From: Solen grandis
Taxonomy: Eukaryota; Mollusca; Bivalvia; Adapedonta; Solenidae
Assembly (NCBI GenBank): GCA_021229015.1
Contig: CM037791.1
Location: 56,794,704 to 56,858,703, forward strand
Direction of reading: 5' to 3'
DNA: 64,000 bases
The translations under genes and the position numbers were made by a program. How positions within the stretch are numbered: position 1 is the first letter of the stretch; each line of letters starts with the position of its first letter. The notes below the pieces were generated by a model. The model searched no databases. It was not told the origin of the DNA and saw nothing but the letters and a program-made list of their open reading frames with translations. Below, in pieces: positions 46,311-59,566 of the stretch.

Positions 46311-49300
46311 GTATATGTCTTTTACATAAATTGGTATGATTATACACATATTCAAATAAAATCATTGCCACTGACAAAATTTTCCACATTTTCAAGGTTA
46401 ATATCATTGCTAATATAAATTAATTGATGTGCCTTTACAATGGCTTTATTAAGTTTCCTTGTTTCATCTAATAGTAATGCAAGGATTGTATTTGTACCAA
46501 TTTATTGATTTTAACAGTGCAGGAGTGCAAGGAACGCCATCCAACATAATGCCAGTCAGAAGTTATCAGATGCAGAAAAGGACCCCTTTATCCAAATCAT
46601 GATAGATGTGTTAACCTGCGCACCTGTTCTTCAGAAAGATCCTGCTGCACAGGCTGCAGTTGTTACACTCCAACAGCTGACTGTACATGAGCAAGATAAT
46701 ACTTGGATAATGGTAACAGATTCAGAATTTCAGATGTGATTTTTGTACCCCCTGCTGTAAGCAGAGGTAACGCATACATAGGGATCACTTTGCCCTTGTC
46801 TTTCTGTCTCACTTTCTCTGTCATTTTTCTTTCAGAAGGTGACCCATTTGTTCCCAAAAACACTTTTTGTTTTTCTGTTTAGCTAATCTGATCATGATGT
46901 CAAATGTTTGACAGGATTCGAAACTAACCCAGTCCCGCGATCCCGAGCACACCAAAAAATGGCAAGGGATTCCTTAACTTCAGTGTCAGGATTTCTGTCG
47001 GAACACTTGAATTTTCAAGAGAAAACATAATTATTAAATGAAATTAATTGTTGTGAGATGTATAATTTGTCAAAACACATCATACTCAATCAAACATTGA
47101 AACCGGAAATAAAAACTTGACCATTTTTTTTTTCGTTGACCGTAATTTTTTTTCAACATGAATTTCAATTTGGATCAGTCACATTACCCTAAACAAATCA
47201 TGGGGGAAAATACAACAGCCAGCACCATTGTCAATGCAGATGAGTAAAGAGGAAATGCCTACTAATAATGTTCACGGCTCGAGTTAATTTCAAAGTGAAA
47301 GTAAAAGTTGACTTTGCGAGTCTGTTTATGAATACAAAATGGATAGTCTAATCGGCACACATATTTGTAATACTTCAAATCCGGCATTGAACATTGACAC
47401 AATACCATACTTCCATACTATTTATAATAAATATTCAATTTAACATCCTTTGGCGGTTTTAATAGCATTTGAAAAGCATGCTTGAATATAACTTTGTTTA
47501 CTTTGAAAAAAGCATGTACTGATAAATATTGTTTACAGTAAAAATAAAAAAAAAGGTTTAAAAGCCAGTAGGTATAAAAAGCGATTGAAATGGACTACAT
47601 TTCGCAAAATGGACAGAGAATATGGCGAAATGGAGATTTTATTTTAATATTACGGCATTTTATTGCAAAATATTTAGTGATTTTGTTAATAATTGGCTAT
47701 ATTGTATCAATATCTTGAAGTTAAGATAAGAAAAATATAGATATCAGATATTATATCATTATATTGCCCATTCAAATGAAACCAAGTCCATTTCGCAGTA
47801 TACTCGTAATCGATAAAGCTACCAAATGGGGTAAATAATATCATAATTGGGTATGTTTTACTACTTTTATTCATTTTTGTAATGAAAATGATACTATTGT
47901 TCATGAAAAACTTTATTTATTGGTGAGATTATGAAATATTTAAACGGCAAATGGTATTGATGAGTCTAGCCCACTTTGACGAAATGGACCGAGGATGGCG
48001 AAATGGACCTTTTGATTTTACACTATGACATTTTATAGATGTTTTTTTTTTTCATTATAAATATAAATACTTAAACGTTAAGATAGAGAATATTTAATAT
48101 TTGTGATATTTATCGACTTAGAATGATCATATATCCATGAAATGAAGTCCATTTCGCAGTTCATAGAGTAAACAAAATGGACCGAGAATAGCGAAATGGA
48201 CTTTTGATTTTTACATTACGGCATATTATTATATATGTATGAATTTATCAAAAATTTCATGTAAGATGGAGAAAGTTTTACGTTTCTGATATTTATTGAA
48301 TTAGATGATAGTATATCCATGACATGAAGTCAATATATTGGGTGAAAATATTCGGAGAATACAGGAGGCATTCCCCCCTGCCTAGAACATGTATTTCTCC
48401 CCCCCCCCCCCTCCCCCATTTTTTTTTCATTTTCCCCCATCTACCATTTTGTGTGCATGGACTGTTGCCGTATCATTTTCAAATGTTTTGTTCTTAATAA
48501 AACTGTTTAAACATGTTATATTATTGTTCTCATTATTCATTTATGCAATAAAACATCATTCAATAAGATTAAAATACAATAAATCACCTACATTATACAT
48601 AGAAGAAAAAGTCCCCTCTTAGCTTGTTCATGCAGTAACCCCCCCCCCCCCCCCCCCCTTATGAGCCCGGACCCCTTTCCCCCAAAAGTGACGAAAAACA
48701 CTGCTGTAATAGCAGATTTATTTCTGTTAGATTAAAATTGAATCAATATATTAATAACGAAATTTGGCATTATTGATATTCTGTGATGTAGATGATGAAA
48801 TACCTTTTTCGCAAGTGCAACACAACCATGCAACGTAAGCTTTACCTTTATAGATTTATAGTGATTATATAGGTTTATCATTATTCTACACACATTCACA
48901 CACACACATACAAATCAAAATCAAAAATAAATAAAAATAAAAAGATATCCCAGTGTATGTATACATTCTATGACTTACCCACCACGGCAGTAATGTAAAA
49001 GGTGTAAATTTAATCAGGGTCCCAACCTGATGTGATTTGCCAGAGTGATTGTGCCCCGCGGTGATTATGCCACTGTGTCATTCCCAATAAACAATAGGCT
49101 GGGCACGTGCCAGATGATAAGCAGATTAAAGATAATAAAGTTGAATCTGGGCATGTGTCTGTAACTGACAGACAGACAGAATACTTTATTCACCCAATAT
49201 TACAAGGTACCGTAATTGTCTGTCTGACAGTCTGTCTATGTGTATGTGGTATAATTCTAAGATGTCTAAAAGTCTTTGATGATTTATTTTCTTTGAGAAA

Positions 49301-49765
49301 AGGTTAATTTGATTAGTCAGTTACCGTATTTCAATTTTGCCCGCGGTCATACGAACACGTGCCGGATGATAAGAAGCAGTTTAAAGATAAAAAAAAACGA
49401 ATATGGGCACGTGTCGGATGTTAATCAGATTTCAACTATATTTCCCTGTAACTGTATGTCTGTCTGACAGTCTGACCTTCTATCTACGTACAAAGACCTA
49501 TTAAACAAAGATAGGAAACCCCTGTAACAGACAGGGGAAACTATTATTTTGTCACTCGGCAGGTCACAAACTTTCTAACATATATGGAAAAATCACAGAG
49601 AAAAAAATACTTTCTTATATAAGTATCTTTTTATTAGTGCAAGAAAATATTTTCAGTTTCTTTGTTATTATAGGTGTTTGCTACGTGTTTTATGTTTATA
49701 TTATGATTATTTTCAGTTTCTTTGTTATTATAGGTGTTTGCTACGTGTTTTATGTTTATATTATG

Positions 49766-49861
<96 letters not shown>

Positions 49862-52800
49862 GTCACACTATATATTCTTCTTTCCTTTGTTTTGAAGAAG
49901 AAATCTGTTTTTATGTTGTTCCAGTCTAGTTGCTGCATCTAAAATGTAAATCAAATGGTATATGCAGTAAAACAATCCACTGTGTTTTTTCAATGAATTA
50001 TGCTTGAAAATAGGGGAAAACCTAGTACAGTTTTGGCACTAAAATGGAGATCGAGAGGCTTGCATAAAATGCTATCACAAAATACACTGTACGTACTTTA
50101 GATATAAGAAAATTGAGTCGGTTTTCTTTATTCAGAATTCTGTTTGTTGGATATAGCCTTAAATCAATACGCATTTTTGAGACACTTATCTGATTAAAAA
50201 CGAAACATATTTTCAATGTTAACTTACTTAAAAATGTAATTAATTCATAAGTTGATTACTAATTTATTACAACTTTCAGCATTGGAGGTTCCTTAACATT
50301 GACACTGATAGTGATTATTACTCAGAGGAGGAAGATTCATTGGGATTTAAACGAGAGTTGAAGAACTGTAAGTAGATTTTAAACTAAAAAAGTAATGAAA
50401 GAAAAGGCACTTCAGTTTAATTCATCATGTTATGAACACCCAACTAGTTGTCCTAACTTCAGTGAATGTACCATGTTGATGTCCTTTTCGTAAAAGTTTT
50501 TATTTCGATTTGGAGATTTCAAATACACATAATTCAGCACAGTAACTGTATGCGGTATAGTAGCTTTTTGGTAAGCACAACATGTTCAAGTCAACCGGCA
50601 TCCGTTACCAAAATTCTAGCCTTTAAATTTTTTTTAACTGAAATATATGAAACTTGGCATGGTTGATCTTTTAGCTGTTTAGCTGGCTAAAAAAAACAAT
50701 TTCTACATAACTGATCAATCATAATATAATCAAAGTCATATGGTCAATTATGATTCTAGGTGTTGCTGAAGGTCACCAGGCATAAAACTATGTTCTTAAT
50801 TGTTTTATTTAGGCTGATTTTATACATGTTAGCAATCTAGCCACTATGGGATATATCTTAACTCCAAATTTGTTTGCTGAAAATGAATTGTTTGCCTCAG
50901 TACTTATAGGATTTTCACAAACAGTTTTTATTAATTCTCTTGAACAGAGCACGCTCATGGTGACCTATTGTGATCAACTTTTATTCGTCGTCCTCCAGTG
51001 CGTATGTGCGTCCAGCATCAACAATTTCTTTTAAACAACCTCTCCGAAACCGCTGAATAGGTTTTGACCAAACTTCATAGGATTTTACCTTATGATGCCC
51101 TCTATCAAAGTTGTTAAAATTATTTTATTGGTTGAAAAAGTAGGTCACCGGAAATAAAAATATGATTTAAACAACTTTGAAAATCTTCTTCTTAAAAACT
51201 GCAGGGCATAGAGCTTAGATATTTGGTGTGTAGTATCTTTAGTGGACCTCTACCAAGTTTGTTCAAATCATGACCCTGGGGTCAAAATTGGCCCCGCCTC
51301 AGGGTTATATAGGAAAACAATTATAAAACCACAAGGCCTGGAATTTTTGTAGATTTTTCTCTACCAGGCCCGGGCATTTGATTTTACATAGGCGTGTAGA
51401 GAAAAAAAAATCTTTTCAGAAACCACAAGGCCTGGAGTTTAGATATTTAGTGTGTAACTCTTATGGACATCAATAAAATTGATAACATGATTTTACATAG
51501 ACTTACAGAGGAACGATTTTAAAAAGATATCCTTGTCAGAAACCACAAGATCATGGGTTTCTATATTTGGTATGAAACACGGCCTCGTGGACCTGAACCA
51601 AGTTTGTTCAAATCATGGCCCTGGGGAATAAAATTGTTCCCACCCAAGGGATAGCATGTTTTGTTGTTGTTGTTGTTTTACCACAGGTGCTGTTTTTATG
51701 TGGAGTTACGATTGCTGTTCTTCTGCATTGATTTTGTATTCAGTATTACTATGTTGTAAAAGGCAATGGAAGGAATATTTCTCATGTGAGCGATTCAGGG
51801 CCATCTTGGCCCTCTTGTTATAAATTTTACCAGAGTTTTGTATCTACTACGCTGCATTTGCTGATTTTTTCTAGTCATTAAGATTTGCAAAATCATAAAA
51901 ATTGAAATTAGGTTTCATGCTCCCAAAGGGAGAGCATAAAGTTGCCGCTTTGGCCGTCCGTCCTGTTTGTCCACAATTTAGGAGTTATTGCCATTTGTTA
52001 TTTTTCATACATAAATCTTACCTGGAGCATTACTCAAAAACCGTAAGATTTTTCAACATCAAACTTCATAGGTAGATAGATCTCATTGACAAGAAGTGCA
52101 ATGCACAAAAACCATAACTATCTGGTGCAAAACTTAGGATTTATTGCCCTTTGTTCTTTTTCATACTAAATTTTGTTTGGAACTTATATAGTATAATAAA
52201 GTACCCAGCAAGTGACCAAAAAAAAAAAAAAAGTTCGGAGAGAATCCACAGGTTCTACCGGCACTTGTGTACAGCAGTAAATAAAACCGGTTATAAGATA
52301 AAACACACAATTTTTTACCCATGATGTGAACAGATGTTTAATTTGCATATTCAGTGCACAACTATTGTAACGTTTCTTTATCTGTATGTAGCTAACATAA
52401 TTTTAAACCAAACCCTCAATATATTATAGATGTTGAACCCAATAGGTCAAAGGTTAAGCTTGTTTTGAGTAATATTCTAGTAGATAAAGTTTTTTGTTCT
52501 AGTCGTTGCCGTGTTTTTATCTCTTTCACCACAAATGAGAATGATTTGGAAGATTTACTTGTATGATCAGGCTCAATACCAACTAATAACACTTCAAGCA
52601 AATGATTTGTACATGCAAGTCGGTCGGTCTGTAAGTAAACCAAACCTTAAATCTCAAAGTAAATATTGTTGTTGAGATCTCAAAATAGGTAAAGTTATTG
52701 CTTATGACTAGTAAAAGATCCTTACTTATTTTGTTGCAAATACGTTAAAGGTCAAGGTCACAAGGAGACATATTAACATATTTTAATATGAAAGTCTTGT

Positions 52801-55800
52801 CTGAGTGATAACTTTAGTTTTATTTTATCCTGGGATCTTAAAATGATTGTTGATTATGACTAGTAGAAGACGTCTATTGATTTTGGTTAAAAGCCTAGGT
52901 AACAAGGTACATATTTTTTATATAAAAGTCATGTTATCAGTCGTAAACCTTCACGAAGACAGGTTCTGAACTTCGTGACATGCCCACGTTATGAAGTCAA
53001 ACATCATACATATAATATAGCTATATTGATATTATGGCATATGAGGGGGACATATATGTTTCACAAACATTTCTTGTTTTCCAAAGGTTTTTCCCCGTTA
53101 AGAAGGCAGCAGTCAACTTTGAATTGCAAAACATGTTATATATATATATATATATATAGTTTAAAAATTTTGTATATCAGTTGAATTACAGTACTATAGT
53201 AAAATATATGATGCATATGACATTTTATTATTTATTTGAAAAGATCAATAGGGAATGTAAGTTAGCAAATATATTACTCTTGATAGTCAGCTAGGCCACT
53301 GCAAAGTCATTAGTCAAAGAATTTAAACAAAACAAATATGTTTTCTGTTATTGCAGTTCTATATTGTATATGCAGGCAACCTGCCGTCCCTGGTGGTCGA
53401 GTTGTCAGAGCGTTCAACTCGGGAGCGGTGGTTGTGGGTTCAGTTCCTGGCTGCGACATACCAATGTCATAAACATGATACTGGTATAGCACCCTTTTGC
53501 TTGGAGGTCAGGACATCAGGGAAATTCCAGAACTGGTTTGTCTAGTGTCAGAATAATGTGACTGGGTGTGGTATCATGTCAGTGTTTCCTCAAGTAAACA
53601 TAGTCTCCAAATGACTGAAATACTGTTGGTTGGACGTTAAATCAAACAAACGAACACAATCCTCCCTTTTTATTAATATCAGAAAAACTTCGCAGAATTT
53701 TACACACAGTAATTTGGAATAACACAACAGCTGAACCTCTGGGTGAATATTGTCTTACTTTGATTGAACTTGTCATATCTTTTTCAGTTGAAAATGACTG
53801 GATTCTTATGTTAGACGAAACTGACGATAATCAAGAAAGGATGATAGATTCTCTATTGGGTAAAAAGAATTTCCCCCCAAAAGAACAGTTATCTGTTATT
53901 CTACAAAGGATTGGAAAGAACCGTAGCAGGTTGGAAAAGATAATGGAGGCAGTATCTAAACACATTCATTCCTTATCAGGGAACATATTAAAAGTCATTG
54001 CTTGCTATAAACATGATACAGAAACTGACAAACCTGATGACACAGACACAATTGAAGTTGTATTTCTGGTCATTTATGAAGGACAGATTAACAGTGCTGT
54101 GAAAGAAGAATTGAAAAGTTTTAACACTTACTGTAGAATAAAGAACTGTGTCAGTGAAGAAAGAAGGTCTGTATTCTTTCAAAAAGAAAATGGGGAAGAA
54201 ACTTTGACGAAAGAGGAGGAGGAAAAAAAATTGAGGCAAACAATTGCCAGAGAATCTAACTCATTGTTTAAGAAACATAGTAATTTAACAATTATTTCCC
54301 CATCTAACATAAAATCTGTTGGGTTTGGTGGGAAGGAACACAAGATGCTCAACGAAACTTGCGTAGTTTTGTGTGTCCCTGTAAAAGGGCTGATACCATT
54401 GTTTGAGGAGCCATTTGAAGCCATGATCGGCGACTACCGAACAGATGTCATGGAAGGAACTTTTTCCTTCTTTGGTCAAACATCTAAAACAATGCACAGC
54501 AATATAAAGACAGGATGTCAGATAACTTGTGGTCATCTGACTGACAGCAATACTCTTACTGTAGGAACAGTTGGTCCATTCATTAAACTCACCAATGGCA
54601 ATGTTGGATTCATTACAAGTGCCCATCTTGTGTACAACCCGTACCCCATTAGCGATGTAAATGGAAAAGCAAATTATTCAAATTTGGATCTACCTGTTTA
54701 TCAACCAGACCCAACAACAGACAGTCAACCAATTGGAAGTGTGAGACAGATCCTTGTTAAAGACGGAACTGTAGATGTCAGTGATTCTTTTGAAATCGCA
54801 GTTGTAGAAATACTTTGCAGGAAGCCAGACGCAGGGACCTTTCCTGAAAAATGTGATGAATGTCTCTTATATAGAAATAGGAAAATAAAGAACGGTGAGT
54901 TAAACTTACTATTAGCTTTGGAGAGGTATTTAATGGGGTTTTGTATGCCTATTCCATATTTACGAGGTTGATTACGGTATGTGGGTGATTTGTTTTATGT
55001 TTCTGTTTGTGCTGCTCATAGGACAGGACACGCATATGCATAAAGCACTATGAATGATATATATCTGAAATAATTGGCAGCCAAAGTAAATATTTGCAGG
55101 TAAGAAAAAAAAAGATTTTAAGCCTGTTGTAGCTTCAAGGGTTATTTTTATCATTCTTCCACTATATTTGCCATTGGTATTATTTTAACTGCTTTGTTGT
55201 AGTCTTTGGTGCCCAGGGTATTGTTAATTGCTCTGGTTATCTGATCTTAATGAAAAATATCATGTCAGTTTGCTCTTCTGTAGAAGTGCTTGAACAATGT
55301 CAGATTTTCTTCATAAAAAGTTACTTATGTTTGTTGCTATTTTTAGCTCACAAGGTGAGCTGTTGTGATCACCCATCGTCCGTCGTCGTGCGTCATCAAC
55401 AATTTGCTTTATAAACATCTCTTCTGAAACGGCTGGACAGAATTTGATCAAATTTGGCAGGGATGATCCGTGGGTGAACCTTCACAAAAGTAAAAAAATA
55501 TGAACAACTTTAAAAAACCATCTCCTTCAAAACTTCTGGTCAGATTTTAAATGATTCAGCACAGATATATTATGGGTATTGCTAAAATTATTCCGATCCA
55601 AAAAAAATATGGCTGCCAGGAGCAGGGCTAATTAGCTCTGCTCCTGACAGCCATAATTTTTATGGATCGGACATATAAGTCTTCTCTAAATATTTTGGTA
55701 AGAATTTAATTTCATTTAACAAAAATGATCACATCATTACCCTCAACAATACTGCTCAAACTAAGTTGATCACTTGAAAATACAGCTTCCTAGGAATTAT

Positions 55801-58800
55801 TTAGAAAGTAAACTTAACAAACCTAACGGTAATATTAATGACTATTATTCTGCAGAGTCTCACTTTGTATTAGACCACTATCTCCAATTATGGCCCATGA
55901 AGTATTAAAAATGTCATATTTAACTTTGTTTACATTCTAGCATCCACATTTTATAAATCAGTCTTGATCAGATGTATACATAATGTTAATAAAACAAGGA
56001 TTAGTATGCCTTGTATCAGTGTGGGGAAGCAATTTTTGCAACGTCACCTTTTGAAAAACAAATGCGAACATACACACCGGAAGAGCTGAAATCTGCATGA
56101 ATCCGGTAAGTTTATAGCTTACCTGGCACGAAGTGCCATGGTGAGCTTTAGGGACCAGCCTTTTTCCCTCGATCCAGGGCCATCATGGCCCTCTTGTTCA
56201 ATTTTTTTCAACAATATTAACATGACCCTTAATTTAAGAAATAGCCTACCGACTGCACAAGTTCATAAGCTTTCTAAAGATGTAAGCATTGTCTCTTGGC
56301 ACCTTTTAGTTTTTAAACATTCAAACATTTTCAAGACACGGCATGTTAACATACACACTTAAGACTAAATTCTAATAGAAACGACCAAAATTACCATGCC
56401 TATACTTTACAACAGCTTTGATTAGGTCGCTAAGGTGTCAGATGCGCTGTAATTATTCCTAGATACTTTGCCTTAAAACTTGGAATGCATGTTTATATCC
56501 TGTGTTTACTTTTTGATTATACACTGATTCTTATTTTGCCTTTTATTGCTATATTTTTCTATATTGACAAGAATTTGAAAAGTAGAGAGTGCTGTTTTAC
56601 TGACAGCTTGTTGTAAATTGGGGTTCCTTGGGGTCAGGCCCCTCCCCCTTACATATAGATTTTTGCATAAAACATGTATTTGAGTTAAATATTTCAAATT
56701 TCCAACCCTGAATCATATACTTTTTTGTTCCTAAAAATGAGAAGATTGAATAATACTTAGATCTATATGAATAATTGTATATATTTTGTCATTTTCTTAT
56801 GTACACATTGTATGTATGTTTTTTTTTGCAAGGGCCGGTGGCCAATTAGCAAATAAACTATTGAATTGAATTGAAAAGTACTACTTTGGTGTCCCAAAAG
56901 GTCACCAAGGGGTCAGGCCCACCCTCTCAATTTTACTTATGACCTTATATCTTAAAAACTCTTCAGATTCCCACCCCTAAACCATATATATTCTTGTTCC
57001 CATGATGATATGGATTGTATGGTACATCTTGTAAAAATGTTTACATGGGTCACCAAGGGGTCAGTCCCAACCACCTGAATTCTTCTTATGACCTTATATT
57101 TCAAAAATGTTCAGATCCCCGCCCCTAAACCATATATTTTCTTGTTCCTCATGATGAGACAGATTGTATTGTACCACCTACTTTATTGTCCCCCGAGGTC
57201 TAACAGGGGTCAGGTCCCACCTACTCAATTTCACTTATGACCTTATATCTCAAAAACTATTAAGACCCCCACCTATAAATCATATATATTCTTGTTCCTC
57301 GTGATGAGACAGAATTGTACTTCTTTAGTGTTCGCAAGGAGTAACTAAGGGGTCTGGCCCCACCCCATAAGTATTACTTCTTACCTTTAATTAAAAAACC
57401 CTTGAGATTCCCACCCCTAAACCTTATATGTTCTTGTTCCTCGTGTTCAGATGGGAATGGAACTGTATGATTATCTAAGAGGAAACTTCGTTTGGGAGAC
57501 TTAGTAACAGTTCTCTGTTTCTATTATTACTTGTTTTCACTGAACCCAATAATGTTTTTCTTTGAAATTTGTGTATGACTATCACCCCTGCCTTTGGCCA
57601 AGAGATGACTACTTTTTCATGGATTTTGACAAAGTTATGCCCATTTTCAATTTAAAATCTTGATCAAAATTTTCGTACCACCTGAGTTTTCACTGAACCC
57701 TTGAAGGTGTTGCTTTGAAACTTTGAATGCTTGCTTATGACCTTCCTTCCACATGTATGGAAGAGTACACAACTCTTTCATGGATTATAATGCCCCTTTT
57801 CTGATTTAGAATCTCAGTTATTTTTTTTTATTTCCTCACTTTTTCACTGAACCCTTTGAGATATTGCCTTAAAACTTAGAACACATGTTTATATTCCTTG
57901 TTTACTTTTTGTTAATACAGAGATATTTATTATGACATTTACTGCAATATTTTCTATATTGACAATCCTTAGAATAGTCGAGCACGCTGTCATACTGACA
58001 GCTCTTGTTTTTCATAAAATTGTGATCTTTTACTTAAAATTGTAATTAACATACACAGTAACAGGACCCTCATAATACAAAATTTTGAGCATGAGCTTTG
58101 GTGAAGTTCAGGTCTTGCATGTCAAATTGGCAAAGTTTTCAAACTGTGATAATTTTTGGTGTCCAAATGTATCATTTCATTGGAAACACACCATCCATAC
58201 ACAGTTAAGGCTGGGCCACTATTTTGGCTTATGCGATTTGCACTAATTATGTACCGAAACTACAAAGAATTGTTTTGGGTACTGGCAATGATTTCCAGAA
58301 AGGTTTTTTGTTCTTTCTTTTCTTTTTTTTTTTTTTAGCTCACCTGAGCAAAAATAGCTAAAATCATTTAGGTCTGCCTACCAAGATGGCAACCAGAACT
58401 AAAAATTAATAAAATTTAAATACTGTATAATTTATTATGTGTATTTTTTTTCCCTTATTTAAGCATTTTCTCTCTAGCAGTTGAAATCATGTGAGCGATT
58501 TAGGGCCATCATGGCCCTCTTGTTTAGCTCACCTGAGCTTAACGTGCTCAAGGTGAGCTATTGTAACAGATGAATGTCCGGTGTCCGTCGTCCGTTGTCA
58601 ACATTTATATTAAAACGACATCTTCTCCTAAACCACTGGGCCAAGTTTAAAGAAACTTCACAGGAATGTTTCTTGGGTGATGCCCTTTCATAGTTGTGCA
58701 AAGAATTTGATTCCATGTAGAATTCTGGTTGGCATGGCAACGCAAAGAAAAAAAAACATATGAAAATTTTGAAAATCTTCTCCAAAACTACTGGCAAGAT

Positions 58801-59507
58801 TTCAAAGGTATTTGGCACAGATGTTCTTTGGGTCACTCTCTACCAAGATTGTTCAAATTATTCTGATCCGTTGAAAAATATGGCTGCCAGGTGGCGGAGC
58901 CCGTTTTCCTTATATGTATATAGTAATAACTTCAAATATCTCCTCCAAAAGTACTGACAAGATTTCAAAGTTATTTTGCACAGATGTTCCTAAGGTCACT
59001 CTCTATCAAGATTGTTCAAATTATTTTGATCTGTTAAAAAAAAAACATTGCCGCCAGGGGACAGAGCCCGCTTTCCTTATATGTATATAGTACAAATTTG
59101 AAAATTCTTCTCCTCCAAAAGTACTGCCAGATTTTTAAGTTAATTAGCACAGCTGTTCCTTAGGTCACTTTCTACCAAGATTGTTCAAAATATTGTTTGA
59201 ATGTTCTCAAAAACTAAAAGGTGCCAAGAAACAATGCTTACATCTTCAGAAAGCTTATGAACTGGTGCGGTCAGTAGGCTATGTCTTAAATATGGAAGTG
59301 TGATAATATTATTGAAATAATAGAAAAACTTTTCTACTCTTCCAGTGTGTACGTTCGCATTTGTGTTTAAAAAAATAACGTTGCAAAAATCGCTCCCCCA
59401 CACTGTTGTATGTGAGTTATGTTCCATAATACTTAAGGCTACCTTTAGAGCTGTGGTATTCAGGTAAGCAAGGAAGGGCCATATGGCCCTCTTGTTTAGC
59501 TTGTTCA

Positions 59508-59566
<59 letters not shown>

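Noticed and set aside
49637..49942. Frames reading repeated YLSI
   Set aside because: Product of the CTAT microsatellite and the 60-bp tandem duplication.
53988..54626. Minus-strand open frames opposite exon 4
   Set aside because: Antisense shadows of a well-supported coding exon.
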